In this document: positions 63,796-64,000 of the stretch, one piece after another
How positions within the stretch are numbered: position 1 is the stretch's first letter
Layout: the number at the start of each line of letters is the position of its first letter
Source of the DNA: Odontocerum albicorne
Lineage: Eukaryota; Arthropoda; Insecta; Trichoptera; Odontoceridae
Direction of reading: 5' to 3'
Assembly (NCBI GenBank): GCA_949825065.1
Contig: OX463848.1
Coordinates: forward strand, 43,700,393-43,764,392
Length of the DNA stretch: 64,000 bases
Notes under the pieces: generated by a model
What the model was told of the DNA's origin: nothing
The model's database searches: none
Seen by the model: the letters and a program-made list of their open reading frames with translations, nothing else
Position numbers and translations under genes: made by a program

Positions 63796-64000
63796 AAATT
63801 ACGTATGATTCACAAATTAAGTATGATTCACAAATTAAGTATGATTCACAAATAAAGTATGATTCTCAAATTATGTATGATTCACAAATTAAGTATGATT
63901 CTCAAATTAAGTATGATTCACCAATTAAGTATGATTCTCAAATTAAGTATGATTCACAAATTAAGTATGATTTTTAAATTAAGTATGATTCACAAATTAA
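63796..64000. repeat. 18-bp tandem repeat running off the window
   Basis: Unit AAATTAAGTATGATTCAC, at least 11 copies. Later copies alternate TTCAC and TTCTC, making a 36-bp higher-order unit. Array is cut by the window end. Preceded by a TTTATTTATTTAT stretch (63712) that could be a LINE tail. Confidence 0.93.

Overview
The window looks like nuclear DNA of an arthropod, most likely an insect. It is clearly AT-rich and carries no recognisable host gene. Nearly everything that can be named is a broken, often nested transposable element (TE) or a tandem repeat. The element repertoire (several 5'-truncated arthropod-type LINEs, mariner elements with D34D transposases, Penelope-like elements, hAT and TTAA-flanked MITEs, a tRNA-derived SINE) supports insect origin. 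I cannot name a species.

Families named here for cross-reference. LINE-A: C-terminus with GHVERMNE and RRCVDVEKAKDVC signatures. LINE-B and LINE-C: RTE-like, with (GAT)n tails. LINE-D: WIGHIIRQEGLL signature. LINE-E: 3' fragments ending in a TAAATAAA tail. LINE-F and LINE-G: (GAA)n tails. LINE-H, LINE-I, LINE-J: single copies, J being Jockey-like. PLE: Penelope-like element with a GIY-YIG endonuclease C-terminus and a hammerhead-like terminal repeat. MAR-1 to MAR-3: mariners. DDE-1 and DDE-2: other cut-and-paste elements.

Layout. 1-9.3 kb: LINE-A, MITE, hAT, LINE-E and PLE remnants, then a ~120-bp tandem array (5.0-6.7 kb), a large palindrome, LINE-H and a PLE pair. 9.5-12 kb: LINE-F, LINE-A and a 71-bp satellite grown out of the LINE-A 3' end. 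12-16.7 kb: a MITE, SINE, mariner MAR-1 nested in DDE-1, and LINE-E. 18-24 kb: an AT-rich element holding LINE-D, an inverted PLE pair with GIY-YIG coding sequence, LINE-A, a further PLE. 24-34 kb: LINE-E, LTR-like repeat A, LINE-G, an hAT with an 8-bp target duplication, RT fragments. 34-41.5 kb: a second PLE-like family holding MAR-2, foldback MITEs, LINE-B inserted in LINE-A, LINE-J. 42-49.2 kb: AT-rich element copy 2, an intact-looking SINE, LTR-like repeat B, LINE-I, DDE-2 holding LINE-C. 49.4-58.6 kb: PLEs, minisatellites, LINE-A/SINE fragments, and MAR-3 with an internal triplication. 59-64 kb: LINE-B inside LINE-A, PLE, LINE-E holding LINE-D, and an 18-bp array running off the end.

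How the pieces relate: the SINE shares its 3' tail with LINE-E, suggesting LINE-E machinery mobilised it; the 71-bp satellite derives from LINE-A; and a recurrent TA-to-TACGAGTA micro-insertion, scattered across unrelated repeats, matches the first four bases of the MAR-1 terminal repeat and may be a mariner excision footprint. All protein-coding sequence seen is TE-derived and mostly inactive.
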